From WHTX01 sp038255145 (GTDB lineage Bacteria > Actinomycetota > Acidimicrobiia > Acidimicrobiales > CAIXPF01): a stretch of 55,869 nt of DNA. The notes beneath the pieces are model-generated. The model was not told the DNA's origin. It ran no database searches and worked only from the letters and a program-made list of their open reading frames with translations. The stretch lies in NCBI GenBank assembly GCA_038255145.1, contig JBBSLP010000038.1, positions 1-55,869 of the forward strand, read 5' to 3'. Both the position numbers and the translations under genes were made by a program. Below are positions 25,394-34,435 of this stretch, piece after piece (position 1 is the stretch's first letter; each line of letters starts with the position of its first letter).

Positions 25394-26548
25394 TCAGCCG
25401 AACATGCCGTCGCGGGCCGACATGACCCGGTTGCGGCCCAGGTCCTTGGCCAGGGTCACCGCGGCGTCCGCGGCCACCAGCAGTTCGTCGAGCGTGCGTC
25501 CGAGGGCCGATTCGGCCAGGCCGAAGCTGGCGGTGATGGGGGGCAGGCCCGCGGCGGTCAGGCACAGGACCAGGTGTTCGCGCACCCGCTCGAGGACCCG
25601 TTCGGCCTCGCCGTAGGACGTCTCGGGCAGCACCAGCAGGAGCTCGTCGTCACCGAAGCGGCCGACCAGGTCGTCGGGGCGCAACATCTCACGGGTGGCG
25701 GTGGCCGCGGTGCGCAGGGCGTGCTCGGCGGTGTCGGCCCCGAAGGTGGCGGCGTAGCCGCGGAAGCCGTCGAGGTCGCACTGGGCCAGGCAGAAGGGGA
25801 CGAGGCTGCGGGCCAACTGCAGGGCTCGGGCTTCGACGGACGCCCGGTCGAGGGCGCCGGTGGTGGCGTCGTAGGTGGCGGGCGGGGGAGCGTCCACGGC
25901 CCGCAGCAGGGCCAGTCGGTTGCCCACGCGGTCGGCCAGCGTGGCCATCTGGGCCACGGCCAGGGACGAGGGCGGGCTGCCGTCGGGGGCGGTGCGGTGG
26001 AGCACGCCGATGGAGCGGCCCAGCACCACCAGGGGCACGCAGGCGGCCGAACACGGACCAGAGAGGCGATCGCGGAGCTGGGGGCAGGCGTCGAGCTCCT
26101 CGGAGCTGTCGTAGACCTGGGTGCGCCCGCTGTGCAGGGCCTCGCACCCCGCGGCGCTGACCACGGGGCAGCCGGGCCCCTCGTCGTCAGGCCCGGTCTC
26201 GGCGACCTGGGTGATGCGGCCCGTTCCCGGGGTGACCAGCAGCAGTTCGGTGGGGGCGGGGGTGTCGATGCCGTCGAGGGCCCGGGCGGCCACGTCGAGG
26301 ACCACCTCGGTGCGCTCGGCCCCGGCCAGGGCCCGGGTCAGGCGGTCGTCGAAGCGGACGCGGGCGACGGCGTCGCTGGCCTCGGGGTCGCGCCGGGGCG
26401 CCGCGGTTGCGGCGAAGGCGGTGAGGGGGTCGTCCGCCGGAGCCACGCGGGACAGCACCGGGGGAACGGGCTCGGGAGGAGCGGTCACGCTGTGCACCGA
26501 CCGCCGCGCGGCGGCCGCGAGGCGGGCGGGCAGGGAGGTTCCAGCCAT
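25394..26548 (-). CDS. GAF-GGDEF-type protein with degenerate GGDEF motif
   Basis: A 384-residue cytoplasmic protein. A GAF-like domain covers about residues 60-220 (CEALHSGRTQVYDSSEEL, CVPLVVLGRSIGVLH), followed by a GGDEF-type domain. There, the metal motif CDLDGFRGY is intact but the signature reads RFGDDELLLV, that is GDDEL instead of GG(D/E)EF. The second glycine contacts GTP, so cyclase activity is doubtful; it may be a GTP- or c-di-GMP-responsive regulator. ATG 26548. It is divergent from cysS and convergent with vapC. Confidence 0.8.
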   Translation of the reverse strand: MAGTSLPARLAAAARRSVHSVTAPPEPVPPVLSRVAPADDPLTAFAATAAPRRDPEASDAVARVRFDDRLTRALAGAERTEVVLDVAARALDGIDTPAPTELLLVTPGTGRITQVAETGPDDEGPGCPVVSAAGCEALHSGRTQVYDSSEELDACPQLRDRLSGPCSAACVPLVVLGRSIGVLHRTAPDGSPPSSLAVAQMATLADRVGNRLALLRAVDAPPPATYDATTGALDRASVEARALQLARSLVPFCLAQCDLDGFRGYAATFGADTAEHALRTAATATREMLRPDDLVGRFGDDELLLVLPETSYGEAERVLERVREHLVLCLTAAGLPPITASFGLAESALGRTLDELLVAADAAVTLAKDLGRNRVMSARDGMFG

Positions 26549-26676
26549 CCCCGCATATCGGCAGGCCCGGCGCTGGTCTTGACCGACCCTGGGCGTGGGG
26601 TGCGGCCCCGTCGAGGCCGGCGTCGGGCGCCGAGAAGCCGTTTCACCGTTCCGAGCAGGGCCGGTACGGTGGCAGC

Positions 26677-28050
26677 GTGGTCGCCCCCCTGGATCTGAAG
26701 TTGTTCGACACCGCCCGGGGACGGGTCGCGCCCCTCGAGCGGCGCGAGCCGGGGAAGGTGTCGATGTACGTGTGCGGGCCCACGGTCTACGGGCCTCCCC
26801 ACCTGGGCCACGGCCGCTTCGCCCTGGTGTTCGACGTGCTGCGCCGCTACATCGAGTGGCGGGGCCTCGAGGTCACCTACGTCTCCAACATCACCGACAT
26901 CGACGACAAGATCATCGAGCGGGGCCAGCGCGAGGGCAAGGACCCCGCCGACGTGGCCGTGCGCTGCGAGGCGGTGTGGTGGGACGCCATGGACCGCATC
27001 AACGTCAAGCGCCCCACCCATGACCCCCACGCCACCGCCTACGTCGAGGGCATGGTGGCCCTGGTGGGCGAGCTGGTCGACGCGGGCAAGGCCTACGAGA
27101 CGAGCGACGGTGTGTACCTCGACGTGAGCACGGTCGAGGGCTATGGGCTGCTGGCCCGTCAGAGCCTGGACTCGCTGCGGGTGGGGGCCCGGGTCGAGGG
27201 GAGTGACGAGAAGCGCACCCCTCTCGACTTCGTGCTGTGGAAGAAGGCCAAGCCCGGTGAGCCCACGTGGCCCTCGCCGTGGGGTGATGGTCGGCCGGGC
27301 TGGCACACCGAGTGCGTGGTCATGTCCCTCGACCTGTTGGGTGTCGGCTTCGACCTGCACGGAGGCGGGCAGGACCTGGCCTTCCCCCACCACGAGAACG
27401 AGCGGGCCCAGGCCGTGGCCGTGGGTCGCCCCTTCGCCCGGCACTGGATGCACAACGGCTTCGTCGAGGTCGGCGGGGAGAAGATGTCCAAGTCGTTGGG
27501 CAACTTCACCAACCTGTTGGACCTGACCGAGCGTCACGATCCCCGGGCCTACCGGTTGCTGGTGCTGCGCTCGCACTACCGGTCCCCGGTCGAGGTCACG
27601 CCGCCCACCATCGAGGACGCCACCCGCCAGCTCGACCGCCTCGACGCCTTCGCCCGGCGCACGGCCGAGCTCATCGTCGGGGTGGCGCCGGACGAGGCCG
27701 CTCTGGCCCAGTTCCGCACCCTGATGGACGACGACCTCAACACCCCGGGCATGTTGGACCTGGCCTCGAGGCTGGTGCGCCAGGCCAACACCGCCCTCGA
27801 CGCCGAGGACGACGACACCGCCGCCCCCCTGGCCGCCGCGGCCCGGGAGATGCTGGCCGCCGTGGGCCTCGAGCTGCGCGAGACCGAGCCCGAGGGCCCC
27901 TCCGACGAGATCCTGGCCATGGCCGAGGCCCGCCTCGAAGCCAAGGCCGCCCGCGACTACGCCACCGCCGACCGCCTGCGCGACGAGGTCCGGGCCAAGG
28001 GTTGGATCATCGAGGACTCCTCCCGCGGCACCCAACTCCGCCGCGGCTGA
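26677..28050 (+). CDS. cysS: Cysteinyl-tRNA synthetase
   Basis: A 457-residue class I synthetase. The zinc site begins with C32 in MYVCGPTVYG and continues with the Cys of GWHTEC (about 213) and PHHENE. HIGH is HLGH (41-44) and KMSKS is at 269-273 (EKMSKSLGN). The rest shows the usual anticodon-binding helices and a C-terminal RLRDEVRAKGWIIEDS. GTG 26677 starts the gene. Confidence 0.96.
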   Translation: MVAPLDLKLFDTARGRVAPLERREPGKVSMYVCGPTVYGPPHLGHGRFALVFDVLRRYIEWRGLEVTYVSNITDIDDKIIERGQREGKDPADVAVRCEAVWWDAMDRINVKRPTHDPHATAYVEGMVALVGELVDAGKAYETSDGVYLDVSTVEGYGLLARQSLDSLRVGARVEGSDEKRTPLDFVLWKKAKPGEPTWPSPWGDGRPGWHTECVVMSLDLLGVGFDLHGGGQDLAFPHHENERAQAVAVGRPFARHWMHNGFVEVGGEKMSKSLGNFTNLLDLTERHDPRAYRLLVLRSHYRSPVEVTPPTIEDATRQLDRLDAFARRTAELIVGVAPDEAALAQFRTLMDDDLNTPGMLDLASRLVRQANTALDAEDDDTAAPLAAAAREMLAAVGLELRETEPEGPSDEILAMAEARLEAKAARDYATADRLRDEVRAKGWIIEDSSRGTQLRRG

Positions 28051-28145
28051 CCCACGCCGGGCGCCGGGCGGCCGAGGCGGCGGTCACGGCTACCGGAGGG
28101 CGGCGCCTGAGGGCTGGGGGTGGGGCGGGGGTACGCTCGCCGGCC

Positions 28146-29417
28146 GTGCGTGCCCGCCGCTCCGCCGAGAGGCGGCCCCTCCCGCCCGGCTTCGGCGTGA
28201 TCTGGATGGCCGTGGTCCTCGACCTGGTCGGGTTCGGCATCATCATCCCCGTCCTGCCGCTCTACGCCGAGGACCTGGGGGCGTCGCCCCGCATGATCGG
28301 CCTGGTCCTGGCCACCTACTCCCTGGCCCAGTTCGTGGGCGCCCCCGTGCTGGGCCGGTTGTCGGACCGCCACGGCCGCAAGCCGGTGCTGGTACTGGCC
28401 CTTTTCGGCAGCGCCCTGGGCCACCTGCTCACCGGTCTGGCCGCGGGCCTGCCCCTGTTGTTCCTGGCCCGGGCCCTGGACGGACTGTCCGGAGGCAGCG
28501 TGTCGGTGGCCCAGGCCGCGGCGTCCGACCTGGCCGAACCGGCCGATCGCCCCCGCCTGTTCGGCCTGCTCGGCGCAGCCTTCGGCCTGGGCTTCGTGCT
28601 CGGCCCTGCCATCGGCGGTCTGGCCGTGCTCGGCGGCAAGCACGTGCCCTTCTACGTGGCCGCGGTCCTGGCCGCCATCAACGGCGTGCTGGCCATCGTG
28701 CGGGTCAAGGAGACCAGGGTCCGAGGCGCGGTCCCCGCCGCCGGCCCGGCCGCCGCGGCCGCGGCCGCCGCCCACCCGCGACCTTCGGGCCACCGTCTGG
28801 GAGCGGTCGTAGGCCTGGTGCGCCGGGGCGGCTGGACCAGCCGTCTGGTGCTGGTCTCGGCCCTGGGGGTGTTGGCCTTCACCGCCCTGGAATCGACGTT
28901 CTCCCTGGCCGCCCAGGACCGGCTGGGCCTGGGGGCGGGCGCGGTGGCCGGGGCCTTCGTGGTCATCGGCCTGGTCCTGGTGCTGCTGCAGGGCGGGGCC
29001 ACGGCCCGGGTCGTCGGCCGGCTGGGTGCGGTGAACACGGCCCGGCTGGGCCTGGGCCTGAACGTGGTCGGCTTCGTGGTCCTGGCCGCTCTGGGGGGCT
29101 GGGCGGGGATGATCGTGGGCACGTTGGTGCTGGTGGTGGGCACGGGCCTGCTGAACCCGTCGCTGACCACGGCCCTGTCCTCGGTGGCCCGCCCGGCCGA
29201 GCGGGGCACCGTCTTCGGGGTCCAGCAGTCGATGGGTGCCCTGTCCCGGGTCATCGGGCCCGTGGTCGCCCTGGCCCTCTACGACCGCGTCGGCGTGGGC
29301 TCGCCCTACCTGCTGGCTGCGGCCAGCGTGGCCGTGGCCCTGCTCGTCCTGCGCCCGGTGGTGTCGGCGGTGACGCCGGCCGGGGGTCCCACCGCCCACC
29401 GGGTCCCCGACGCCTGA
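28146..29417 (+). CDS. MFS exporter, TetA-like
   Basis: A 423-residue twelve-helix major facilitator. VLDLVGFGIIIPVLPLYAEDLGASPRMIGLVLATYSLAQFVGAPVLGRLSDRHGRKPVL carries the A-motif and matches the DHA1/TetA subgroup, mostly drug/proton antiporters. The central loop is Ala/Pro-rich. GTG 28146 is the likely start; the frame is open through cysS but the sequence before it is not protein-like. The substrate is unknown. Confidence 0.85.
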   Translation: MRARRSAERRPLPPGFGVIWMAVVLDLVGFGIIIPVLPLYAEDLGASPRMIGLVLATYSLAQFVGAPVLGRLSDRHGRKPVLVLALFGSALGHLLTGLAAGLPLLFLARALDGLSGGSVSVAQAAASDLAEPADRPRLFGLLGAAFGLGFVLGPAIGGLAVLGGKHVPFYVAAVLAAINGVLAIVRVKETRVRGAVPAAGPAAAAAAAAHPRPSGHRLGAVVGLVRRGGWTSRLVLVSALGVLAFTALESTFSLAAQDRLGLGAGAVAGAFVVIGLVLVLLQGGATARVVGRLGAVNTARLGLGLNVVGFVVLAALGGWAGMIVGTLVLVVGTGLLNPSLTTALSSVARPAERGTVFGVQQSMGALSRVIGPVVALALYDRVGVGSPYLLAAASVAVALLVLRPVVSAVTPAGGPTAHRVPDA

Positions 29418-30108
29418 GGCCCCGGGTCTTCGGCATCGCCTAACGCATGCTGGGCAGCTCGGCCGAGGTCGAGGACCTGGTGCAGGAGGTGTGGCGGCGC
29501 TGGTCTCCCTACGACCACGCCTCGGTGCGCAACCCGCCGGCCTTCCTGGCCACCACGGCGACCCGGCTCGCCATCAACGCCAACCAGTCGGCCCGCTCCC
29601 GCCGGGAGACGTACGTGGGCTCGTGACTGCCCGAGCCGGTCGACACCAGCGCCGATCCCGCCCTGGGGGCCGAGCGGGCCGAGGCGCTGGAGATGGCCGT
29701 ACTCCTGCTGCTCGAGCGCCTCTCGCCCACCGAGCGGGCCGCCTACGTGCTGCGCGAGGCCTTGGACTACCCCTACGGCCAGATCGCCGAGGTGCTGGAG
29801 TCGACCGAGGTCAATGCCCGCCAGCTGGTCAGCCGGGCCCGCCGTCACGTGGCAGCGAACGTCGGGCGCCAGTGAGCGCGGCCGAGCAGAAGCGCCTGCT
29901 GGCCGCCTTCGCCGACACCTTCTGGGCCGGGGTCGAGCTCCGAAGCGTCGAGGCCAACGGCCAGCCCGCCGTGCTCATCTCGCGGGACGGCGCCACCGTC
30001 GCCCCGGTCACGATCAGCGCGTCGGACGACGACATCGACCACATCCTGTGGGCCATGAACCCCCAGAAGCTGACAGCCATCACTGCGGGCGGCCCGCCGC
30101 GCCCGGTC
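29418..30108 (+). pseudogene. Dead SigJ-like ECF sigma factor with SnoaL tail
   Basis: A recognisable ECF sigma factor of the SigJ (SnoaL-tailed) type with multiple lesions. RVFGIA-stop-RMLGSSAEVEDLVQEVWRRW is region 2, where a TAA at 29441 sits at the usual Tyr. ETYVGS-stop-LPEPVDTS has TGA at 29624 where the family has Trp. LSPTERAAYVLREALDYPYGQIAEVLESTEVNARQLVSRARR is region 4. A shift near 29860-29875 leads into SAAEQKRLLAAFADTFWAGVELRSVEANGQPAVLI, the C-terminal SnoaL-like domain, which itself lacks its middle. The N-terminal 20 or so residues are also missing. The gene cannot make a working sigma factor. Confidence 0.82.
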
Positions 30109-30127
30109 GCCGATGGTGGAGGACCCC

Positions 30128-30358
30128 ATGATCGAGCAGGGACCTGATGCGGGACGGGTGGCCGAGGACCTCGTCGAGCTCGCGGGGCTGGAAGTCGACG
30201 GCTTCGAGGTCGACGGGCAGGTGATCCAGGTGGCCGAATCGACGTGGGCCATCTACGGCCACTCCGGCTACGACGGGGAGATCATCGTCGGCGAATACCA
30301 CGACGCGGCCGAGGCGGCCGAGGTCCTGCGCGCCTCGCCCCGGCCGCCGGCTCCCTAG
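30128..30358 (+). CDS. Small hypothetical protein (76 residues)
   Basis: MIEQGPDAGRVAEDLVELAG then acidic beta-rich stretches and a C-terminal helix (DAAEAAEVLRAS). It starts at ATG 30128 with GGAGGA at 30118-30123, a better site than the in-frame ATG 30113. No family is recognised. It ends at the stop of the convergent hydrolase, overlapping it by four bases. Confidence 0.55.
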   Translation: MIEQGPDAGRVAEDLVELAGLEVDGFEVDGQVIQVAESTWAIYGHSGYDGEIIVGEYHDAAEAAEVLRASPRPPAP

Positions 30359-31530
30359 CCGGCCGCGGGCGTGGCCAGGGTGTCGTCGAGCCAGTCGAAG
30401 GCCGCCGTCCAGAAGACGACGGGGGCCATGCCCTCGCAGTGGCCCTCGGCCCCCTCGGCCCGGGTGAACTCGCGGAACGTCTTCGGGCAGGTCAGGTGGT
30501 CGAACAGGACCTTGCCCTGGCCGCTCGACACCAGGTCGGTCTCGTTGTCGGTGACGTAGGTGGGGCAGGTGATCCTGGCCGCGGTGTCGGCGTTGGTGTA
30601 GCGCAACATGTCGGCCAGGTAGCTGCGCACCGTGGTCAGCCCGTGGGTGGTCATGCGGGGGGCGAGGAAGACTTCGACCCGGGGCATGGTGAGCAGCGAC
30701 TGGAACTGGTCCTCGGCCGCGGGGTCGTCGACCTTGTCCATGAGGTCCCCCATGCGCGCCTTCATGGTGGCGCCCATGTCGAACTGGCCGGGGTCGACGA
30801 TCAGGGCGGCCAGGCGGGGCTCGCCCGACGCCCCCCGGGGGCCGACGATCCCACCCCACGACCGGCCCACGAGCACGATGCGGCTGGCGTCGACCTCAGG
30901 CCGGGCCACCAGGGCGTCGACCATGGGCGGCACCACGTTCTCCCAGTCCGGCCGCATGGGGATGCGCTGCTCGTAGAGGGCCGAACCCTGGCCGGGGCCG
31001 TCGATGACGGCCAGGGCGTAACCCCGGGCCAGGGCGGCGGGCACAGCGGAGTACAGCTCCTCGGCCGTGCCGTCGTAGCCGCCGAGGTGCAGCAGGGTGG
31101 CCCACGGTCCGTCGCCGGTGCCCGGGGTGAACAGGTAGCCGTTCACGTCGCCCGAGAGCACCTCGCTGCGGTGGTCGAGCAGGGGGAGGGCGGCCCGGAA
31201 CGCGGCCACGCTGGCCGCGTAGGCCGTGCGCAGTTCGGTGCCGTCGAGGTCCTCGCGGTGCCAGAAGAAGGCCTGGCGGAAGTACTCGGCGGCGCGCAGG
31301 TAGGCGTCGCGGGCGCTGACCCGGTGTCCGGCGGCCAGGGCGGTGTCGGCCTGGGTGACCAGGCGGGCGGCGAAGCCCGACCACGCCTGGTACCAGCTGT
31401 CGCGGTCGCCGGGGGTGATGAGCAGGGCGATGGCCAGGCACTCGCCCACGTTGGCCATGCCGCTGTCGCACTTGCCCACGCTGCGTTGCAGCTGGCCGTC
31501 GAAGCCGTCGTCGTCGAAGAACAGCTTCAC
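30355..31530 (-). CDS. Alpha/beta hydrolase, DUF1100/FrsA-like
   Basis: A 391-residue hydrolase with a helical N-terminal domain (DSWYQAWSGFAARLVTQADTAL, RAAEYFRQAFFWHRED) in front of the alpha/beta core. The core contains the nucleophile VGRSWGGIVGPRGA, a DNETDL acid loop and the catalytic His in GAEGHCEG. The layout resembles the FrsA/DUF1100 or 2,6-dihydroxypseudooxynicotine hydrolase group (C-C bond hydrolases and esterases). GTG 31530 with AGGA upstream. Substrate unknown. Confidence 0.85.
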   Translation of the reverse strand: MKLFFDDDGFDGQLQRSVGKCDSGMANVGECLAIALLITPGDRDSWYQAWSGFAARLVTQADTALAAGHRVSARDAYLRAAEYFRQAFFWHREDLDGTELRTAYAASVAAFRAALPLLDHRSEVLSGDVNGYLFTPGTGDGPWATLLHLGGYDGTAEELYSAVPAALARGYALAVIDGPGQGSALYEQRIPMRPDWENVVPPMVDALVARPEVDASRIVLVGRSWGGIVGPRGASGEPRLAALIVDPGQFDMGATMKARMGDLMDKVDDPAAEDQFQSLLTMPRVEVFLAPRMTTHGLTTVRSYLADMLRYTNADTAARITCPTYVTDNETDLVSSGQGKVLFDHLTCPKTFREFTRAEGAEGHCEGMAPVVFWTAAFDWLDDTLATPAAG

Positions 31531-31646
31531 TGGGTGTCCTGTCTGCTCGGTGGTGGTGGCGTCGCGCCGGAGGGCCGGGGCATCGCTCGTCGGAGGGGGA
31601 TGGTAGAGGCGGTGGGTGGAGCGGTGCCCGCCCTACGATCCCGGCC

Positions 31647-32201
31647 GTGGCCGACCGCGACGACCCCTGGGACCAGGCCGGCAAGGTCCGGATCAATGGA
31701 CTGGAGGCCGTCGATGTCGTCGTGCTGTTGGCCCTGGGCGACAACGCCGGGCCCGCCTACGAGGTGGTGACCGCCGGGGCGGCGGTGCGGGCCTCGTTGG
31801 AGGATGCCGGTATCAGCGAGGAGGATGAGGCCGAGAGCCTGGACATCCTCGAGGGTCGGGGCCTGGTCGTCCGTCAGCACCGGATGCCTACGGGCCTGCT
31901 CCGACTCACCGCCACTGGCCAGACCAACTACGTCAAGGCCCGGGGCCTGTCGCTCAGGGCGAGCGAGCGGTCGATCGCCGGCTACCTGGTGAACGGGGCC
32001 GAGGAGGGCCTCGACGTCAGCGCCGTGGCCCGGGCCTGCGTCGTTCCCTGGAACCTGGCCCTGCTCGTGCTGCGGCGGCTGAACGTGGCCGGCGAGGTGG
32101 TGCTCGACGACCCCCTGGCCCGGGGCGGCACGCTCGACGGCGGGGGAGCCGAACCCACCGTCGTGCGCGTGCTGCCCAGCTTGCGCGACCTGGCTCGCTG
32201 A
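31647..32201 (+). CDS. Hypothetical protein, helical, possibly winged-helix
   Basis: A 184-residue protein with DAGISEEDEAESLDILEGRGLVVRQHRMPTGLLRLTATGQTNYV, which looks like a winged helix (helix, wing, basic strand), followed by VSAVARACVVPWNLALLVLRRLNVAGEVVLDD, perhaps a second one. That arrangement suggests a DNA- or protein-binding regulator. I do not recognise a named family. GTG 31647 is the start. It is divergent from the hydrolase gene. Confidence 0.6.
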   Translation: MADRDDPWDQAGKVRINGLEAVDVVVLLALGDNAGPAYEVVTAGAAVRASLEDAGISEEDEAESLDILEGRGLVVRQHRMPTGLLRLTATGQTNYVKARGLSLRASERSIAGYLVNGAEEGLDVSAVARACVVPWNLALLVLRRLNVAGEVVLDDPLARGGTLDGGGAEPTVVRVLPSLRDLAR

Positions 32202-32297
32202 GCGGCGGACGAACAGGAAATCCGAGGCGGGGTGCATCCCCCAGGTGGGTGACGGTCGTAGGGCAGATCGTCACACCGCCTCAACGTGGAGCAACTC

Positions 32298-33044
32298 ATG
32301 CCTTCAGCTCGTCGCCTTGCCGCCGCCTTCGCCCTGTTGGGTGTGGTGGCCGCCCCCGCCGCCGTGCTCGCCTCCCCGGCCGGTGCGGCCGAGGGGGACC
32401 TGTCCACCGTCACCGTCGTCCACGGCATCCCCGGTGAGGACCTGGGCGTCGACCCCGAGCTCCCCGTCGACGTGCTGGTCAACGGCTCCATCTGCGCCCT
32501 GACCGACCTGCGCTTCGGTGACGTGTCCGACCGCCTCGAGCTGGCTGCGGGTAGCTACGACCTCGAGGTCAAGCTGTCCGACGGCTCGTGCGGCGGCGAC
32601 ACGGCGATCAGCGCCGATGACGTCGAGCTGCCCGCCGGGGTGAACGCCTCCATCGTGGCCAACCTCGACGCCGACGGTGCCCCCACCCTGTCGGTGTTCC
32701 TCAACGACCTGTCCCCGACCGAGCGCTACCAGGCCCGGGTCGAGGTCCACCACCTGGCTGCGGCTCCCGCCGTCGACGTCACCCTGACCCACACCTGGGG
32801 CGGGCGTCGGGCCCACCCCTTCGTCTCCGTCGAGGGGCTGGAGAACGGCCAGCAGGCCATCGCCGACACCTGGGTCGGGCCCTACGAGGCCGACATCGCC
32901 CCCGCCGGCGGTGAGTCCATCCTCAACGCCCCCCTCACCCTGCTCGGCAACCAGGTCTACGCGGTGTACGCCGTGGGCAGCCTGGCCAACGGCACCCTGA
33001 CCGTGATCGTGGACGCCCAGCCCACCGAAGGGGCCTCGCACTGA
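32298..33044 (+). CDS. Secreted DUF4397 domain protein
   Basis: A 248-residue exported protein. Residues 1-35 form a signal peptide (MPSARRLAAAFALLGVVAAP, cut near ASPAGAA). The DUF4397 body follows: LSTVTVVHGIPG, VDVLVNGSICAL, LAAGSYDLEVKLSDGSC, and a second repeat (RVEVHHLAAAPAVDV). These beta-sandwich proteins are extracytoplasmic and of unknown function. The ATG at 32298 has a GGAG site 7 bases upstream. It is next to a sigma/anti-sigma pair, which may control it. Confidence 0.85.
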   Translation: MPSARRLAAAFALLGVVAAPAAVLASPAGAAEGDLSTVTVVHGIPGEDLGVDPELPVDVLVNGSICALTDLRFGDVSDRLELAAGSYDLEVKLSDGSCGGDTAISADDVELPAGVNASIVANLDADGAPTLSVFLNDLSPTERYQARVEVHHLAAAPAVDVTLTHTWGGRRAHPFVSVEGLENGQQAIADTWVGPYEADIAPAGGESILNAPLTLLGNQVYAVYAVGSLANGTLTVIVDAQPTEGASH

Positions 33045-33190
33045 CGACCCCGGGGGACGCCGGCGGCCGCACCAGCGCCCGTCGTCGTCCCCCGGCCGGT
33101 CCCCCTGCGGGGGGTCCCATCGGCGCCCTGGGGCCGGCGGGTCGACAGACCGCGGGCGGTGGTCGCCGCGCCGGCGGCTACGGTCGGCGC

Positions 33191-33757
33191 GTGGCGGAGC
33201 GGGATCCAGCGGCAGACGCCGAGCTCGACGCCGCCTTCTCGCAGGGCGGCGATGACGCGCTGCGCCTCGTCTACGACCGCTACGGCGCCCTCGTCCACAC
33301 CCTGTGTCGGCGGGTCGTCGACCCTGCGACCTCGGCCGATGTGACCCAGGAGGTCTTCGTGGCCGCCTGGCGGTCCCGGTCGAGCTACGACCCCGGTCGC
33401 GGCGGCCTGGCCGGGTGGTTGGCCACCATCGCCCGCAACAAGCTGACCGACCACTTCCGCTCGGTGGGTCGGCGGCCGCTGCTGTCGGTGTCCACGGCCG
33501 GGGCCGAGGGCCCGTCGTTCGATCCCACCCTCGATCTCGACCGCCTGGCCGACCGCCTGGTGCTGGCCGATGCCCTGGCCCAGCTGGCGCCCCGGGCCCG
33601 CACCGTGGTCGAGTTGTCCTTCTACCAGGGCCTGACTACGGCCGAGATCGCCGAGCGCTGCGGGTTGCCCCTGGGCACGGTGAAGAGCGACCTGCGCCGC
33701 AGCCTGGAGCGGATGCGCCACCACCTGGGGCGGGTGGTGGGCGGTGACCATGTCTGA
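33191..33757 (+). CDS. ECF sigma factor, SigK-like
   Basis: A 188-residue ECF sigma-70 factor. Region 2 is DDALRLVYDRYGALVHTLCRRVV...ADVTQEVFVAAWRSRSSYDPGRGGLAGWLATIARNKL, and region 4 is LAQLAPRARTVVELSFYQGLTTAEIAERCGLPLGTVKSDLRRSLERMR. The linker GGLAGWLATIARNKLTDHFR resembles the SigK/ECF19 group. It redirects RNA polymerase to envelope-stress promoters. GTG 33191. The anti-sigma gene begins before its stop. Confidence 0.92.
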   Translation: MAERDPAADAELDAAFSQGGDDALRLVYDRYGALVHTLCRRVVDPATSADVTQEVFVAAWRSRSSYDPGRGGLAGWLATIARNKLTDHFRSVGRRPLLSVSTAGAEGPSFDPTLDLDRLADRLVLADALAQLAPRARTVVELSFYQGLTTAEIAERCGLPLGTVKSDLRRSLERMRHHLGRVVGGDHV

Positions 33758-34370
33758 TCGCGACGGGTTCGAGGAAGAGGGGGAGGAGGTCGACGACGTG
33801 CTGCTGATCGAGCTCCGCGACCTGGCCCGCACCCTCGGCCCCGAGGACCACCAGCTGGTGGCGCCGCCTCTGTCCCTGTGGGACCGCATCGAGCGCGAGT
33901 TGGCCGTACCGCCGGCCGCATCGACGCATGGGTGGCGCCGGCCCCGGCTGCTGCTGGCCGCGGCGGCGGTGCTGGCGGTGTTGGGCCTGGTCGGGGCGGT
34001 GGCCCTGGCCGGGGGCGACGGCCGCTCCCAGCGTGAGGTGCAGCAGATCGCCCTGAGCAACGAGGGCCTGGATCCCCGTGCGGCCGACGCGTCGGGCACG
34101 GCCACCCTGGTCGAGCGGGACGGGCGCTACGAGCTGGTGGTCGACCTGGCCGACGTGCCCACGCCGACCGACGGCTACCTCGAGCTGTGGCTCATCGACC
34201 GGGATGTGGCCGGCATGGTGTCGTTGGGGCCGTACCGGGGCCCGGGGGCCTACGTGGTCCCCTCGGGGGTCGATCCCGGCGCCTTCCCCGTGGTCGACGT
34301 GTCCGTCGAGCCCATCGACGGCAAACCCACCCACAGTGGGGTGAGCTTCCTGCGCGGCGTGCTCGTCTAG
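33750..34370 (+). CDS. Anti-sigma-K factor RskA-like membrane protein
   Basis: A 206-residue anti-sigma factor: an acidic cytoplasmic N-terminus (DVLLIELRDLARTLGPEDHQLVAPPLSLWDRIERELA), one membrane helix (PRLLLAAAAVLAVLGLVGAVALAGG), then an extracytoplasmic RskA C-terminal domain (YLELWLIDRDVAGMVSLGPYRG, FPVVDVSVEPIDGKPTHSG). It should hold the SigK-like factor at the membrane and release it after proteolysis. ATG 33750 overlaps the end of the sigma gene. Confidence 0.88.
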   Translation: MSDRDGFEEEGEEVDDVLLIELRDLARTLGPEDHQLVAPPLSLWDRIERELAVPPAASTHGWRRPRLLLAAAAVLAVLGLVGAVALAGGDGRSQREVQQIALSNEGLDPRAADASGTATLVERDGRYELVVDLADVPTPTDGYLELWLIDRDVAGMVSLGPYRGPGAYVVPSGVDPGAFPVVDVSVEPIDGKPTHSGVSFLRGVLV

Positions 34371-34435
34371 CAGCAGCGCGCTGCCCGATCCGGCGGCGCT
34401 GGCTCGGGTCGCCTCCGCTCGGGAAGGCTGGGGGT

